Assembly: GCA_947497675.1 (NCBI GenBank)
Contig: CANMHY010000029.1
Span: 1-7,499, forward strand
Length of the DNA stretch: 7,499 nt
Direction: 5' to 3'
Source of the DNA: Alphaproteobacteria bacterium
GTDB lineage: Bacteria; Pseudomonadota; Alphaproteobacteria; 16-39-46
The notes under the pieces were generated by a model that was given only the letters and a program-made list of their open reading frames with translations, searched no databases and was not told where the DNA came from. Positions 6,662 to 7,499 of this stretch are shown here, in pieces. The first letter of the stretch is position 1; each line of letters starts with the position of its first letter. A program made the position numbers and the translations under genes.

Positions 6662-7499
6662 ATGAAAATTGATTTTGTAAAAATGAACGCAACAAAAATG
6701 AGCAAGAAGTTAAGTTTTCGGACATGTGCAAGTGTTCTCGTGATTCAGGTCGCCTTATTTGGGTTTCAGTCTGGATCAGCGATGGATGATAATCCTCGTT
6801 ATGCGCGTGGACTTCGGCTTAGCGGTGTAACTAAAACGGATGCAGAAAGCAAGTTTGTGGCAGCTGTCCCTACTCAATCAGCCGCGCGTCTTTCTGCTGT
6901 TACTGAAGCAAGAAAATTTACCGATAATGAAGAGGCGAAAGAAGATATATTAAAGAGAGTTCATGAAGCAAGAAAAGCTGCGCCAGCTGCCGAATCTTTA
7001 AACGATACTTTTAATACTGCAACGAGAGCATATGTCGAAGAAGTGTTAACAGACATGTTAGGAGGTGTTCATCCTTCAGCGAAAGATGTAGAGACACTTA
7101 CAAAGAAAAATAAGGATGAATGGGCTCACTTAATTGCTTCTCATCAAGAGATTAGAGACCGTTTAAATGATGCTGGTGTTGTTGTAGGCAGAAGAAAACC
7201 AAATGTTCTCATTGCCATGGCTCTTAGTGATAATGAAGATGTTAAAGTTGCCCTTGTTGCTCTATTGCAGGGTCTAGTAGATGATGCTCATGCTGAAAAT
7301 ATTACTCCTGAAATCGTAGCAGCAACAATTGCGCAAACAGGAAATGCAGCAGAACTAGCAGCGTTGATAACGCTTGCAAACGGAGTAGATCCAGTCCGCG
7401 TTGGAAACATTACGCAAGAGATCATAGATGCAACAGTTGCAGGAAATGCTCAAGTTAGAGGAGAGTTGATTGCTCTAGCAGAAGGTGTAGATGCAGCTC
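6662..7499 (+). CDS. Secreted helical repeat protein of unknown function (3' end outside window)
   Basis: The frame is open from ATG 6662 to the right edge: 279 codons with no stop. AAGGA (6649-6653) lies 8 nt before this ATG; the later in-frame ATGs at 6683 and 6698 have no ribosome binding site. A long basic N-region (1-20) and hydrophobic core (about 22-36) end in GSA, giving a likely signal peptidase I site after Ala40. The product should therefore be exported at least to the periplasm. Residues 41-175 are charged and probably helical, with two V-x-EARK segments exactly 20 residues apart (80-85 and 100-105). From about 178 on there are degenerate tandem repeats of about 34-36 residues, each predicted to be a helix pair. 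I recognise no family and see no catalytic motif. Eight of 15 Arg codons are AGA, all after codon 80. It diverges from truB and has its own promoter. An exported scaffold or host-interaction protein is possible, but this is a guess from architecture. Confidence 0.85.
   Translation, partial: MKIDFVKMNATKMSKKLSFRTCASVLVIQVALFGFQSGSAMDDNPRYARGLRLSGVTKTDAESKFVAAVPTQSAARLSAVTEARKFTDNEEAKEDILKRVHEARKAAPAAESLNDTFNTATRAYVEEVLTDMLGGVHPSAKDVETLTKKNKDEWAHLIASHQEIRDRLNDAGVVVGRRKPNVLIAMALSDNEDVKVALVALLQGLVDDAHAENITPEIVAATIAQTGNAAELAALITLANGVDPVRVGNITQEIIDATVAGNAQVRGELIALAEGVDAA
7193..7499 (+). repeat. Degenerate tandem protein repeats, about 34-36 residues per unit
   Basis: Two clear units are visible: residues 213-248 (7298-7405) and 249 to the edge (7406-7499). 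Both follow the pattern NIT-x-E-I-x2-AT-x-A, then GNA, then LI-x-LA-x-GVD; the second lacks two residues in the middle. A weaker first unit (residues 178-212, 7193-7297) shares N-x6-AL-x2-L-x2-G. The pattern of hydrophobic residues suggests a two-helix solenoid. The array probably continues beyond the right edge. Confidence 0.65.

Noticed and set aside
7298..7405. Resemblance of the repeat (ITPEIVAATIA, then GNA, then L) to TAL-effector repeats (LTPEQVVAIAS, then GG, then AL)
   Set aside because: An ungapped comparison gives only about eight identities in 33, mostly common helix residues, with no repeat-variable pair in the TALE sense. The unit length varies and the protein has a Sec signal peptide, which does not fit a DNA-binding effector. 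Convergent helical-repeat spelling is more likely.

Overview
The window looks like chromosomal DNA of an alphaproteobacterium. Evidence is the truB-rpsO-pnp order, the protein sequences of PNPase, S15 and HflK, and the Shine-Dalgarno use. Moderate-to-low GC, AT-rich gaps and a lineage-specific secreted repeat protein would fit a host-associated group such as Holosporales. That placement is inference; no rRNA or marker phylogeny is possible here.

Positions 1-6338 hold a tightly packed block of six genes, all on the minus strand. In transcription order they are truB (tRNA pseudouridine-55 synthase), rpsO (ribosomal protein S15), pnp (polynucleotide phosphorylase), a nitronate monooxygenase/FabK-like flavin oxidoreductase with an extra C-terminal cysteine cluster, hflK, and hflC (cut by the left edge). 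Gaps are 66 bp or less. pnp to the flavoprotein and hflK to hflC look translationally coupled: the first pair uses a TTG start with its Shine-Dalgarno on the pnp stop codon, the second a 4-bp ATGA overlap. The rpsO-pnp gap carries a 9-bp tandem duplication and a 6-bp-stem hairpin, where enterobacteria have processing and autoregulation signals.

Positions 6339-6661 form an AT-rich divergent intergenic region. It has a good sigma70-type promoter facing right (TTGACT, 18 bp, TATAAA) with an A/T-rich upstream stretch. The predicted leader is about 135 nt and holds two TGATCA palindromes 42 bp apart, which together form an 8-bp inverted repeat, plus a doubtful 26-codon Ile-rich reading frame.

From 6662 to the right edge a plus-strand gene begins and is cut after 279 codons. 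It encodes a Sec signal peptide, a charged helical N-terminal region and, at its visible end, degenerate tandem helical repeats of about 34-36 residues. I do not recognise the family. It is the least explained part of the window and the best candidate for something new. The minus-strand genes are translation, RNA-decay and membrane quality-control housekeeping functions; the plus-strand gene looks like an accessory exported protein placed next to them.
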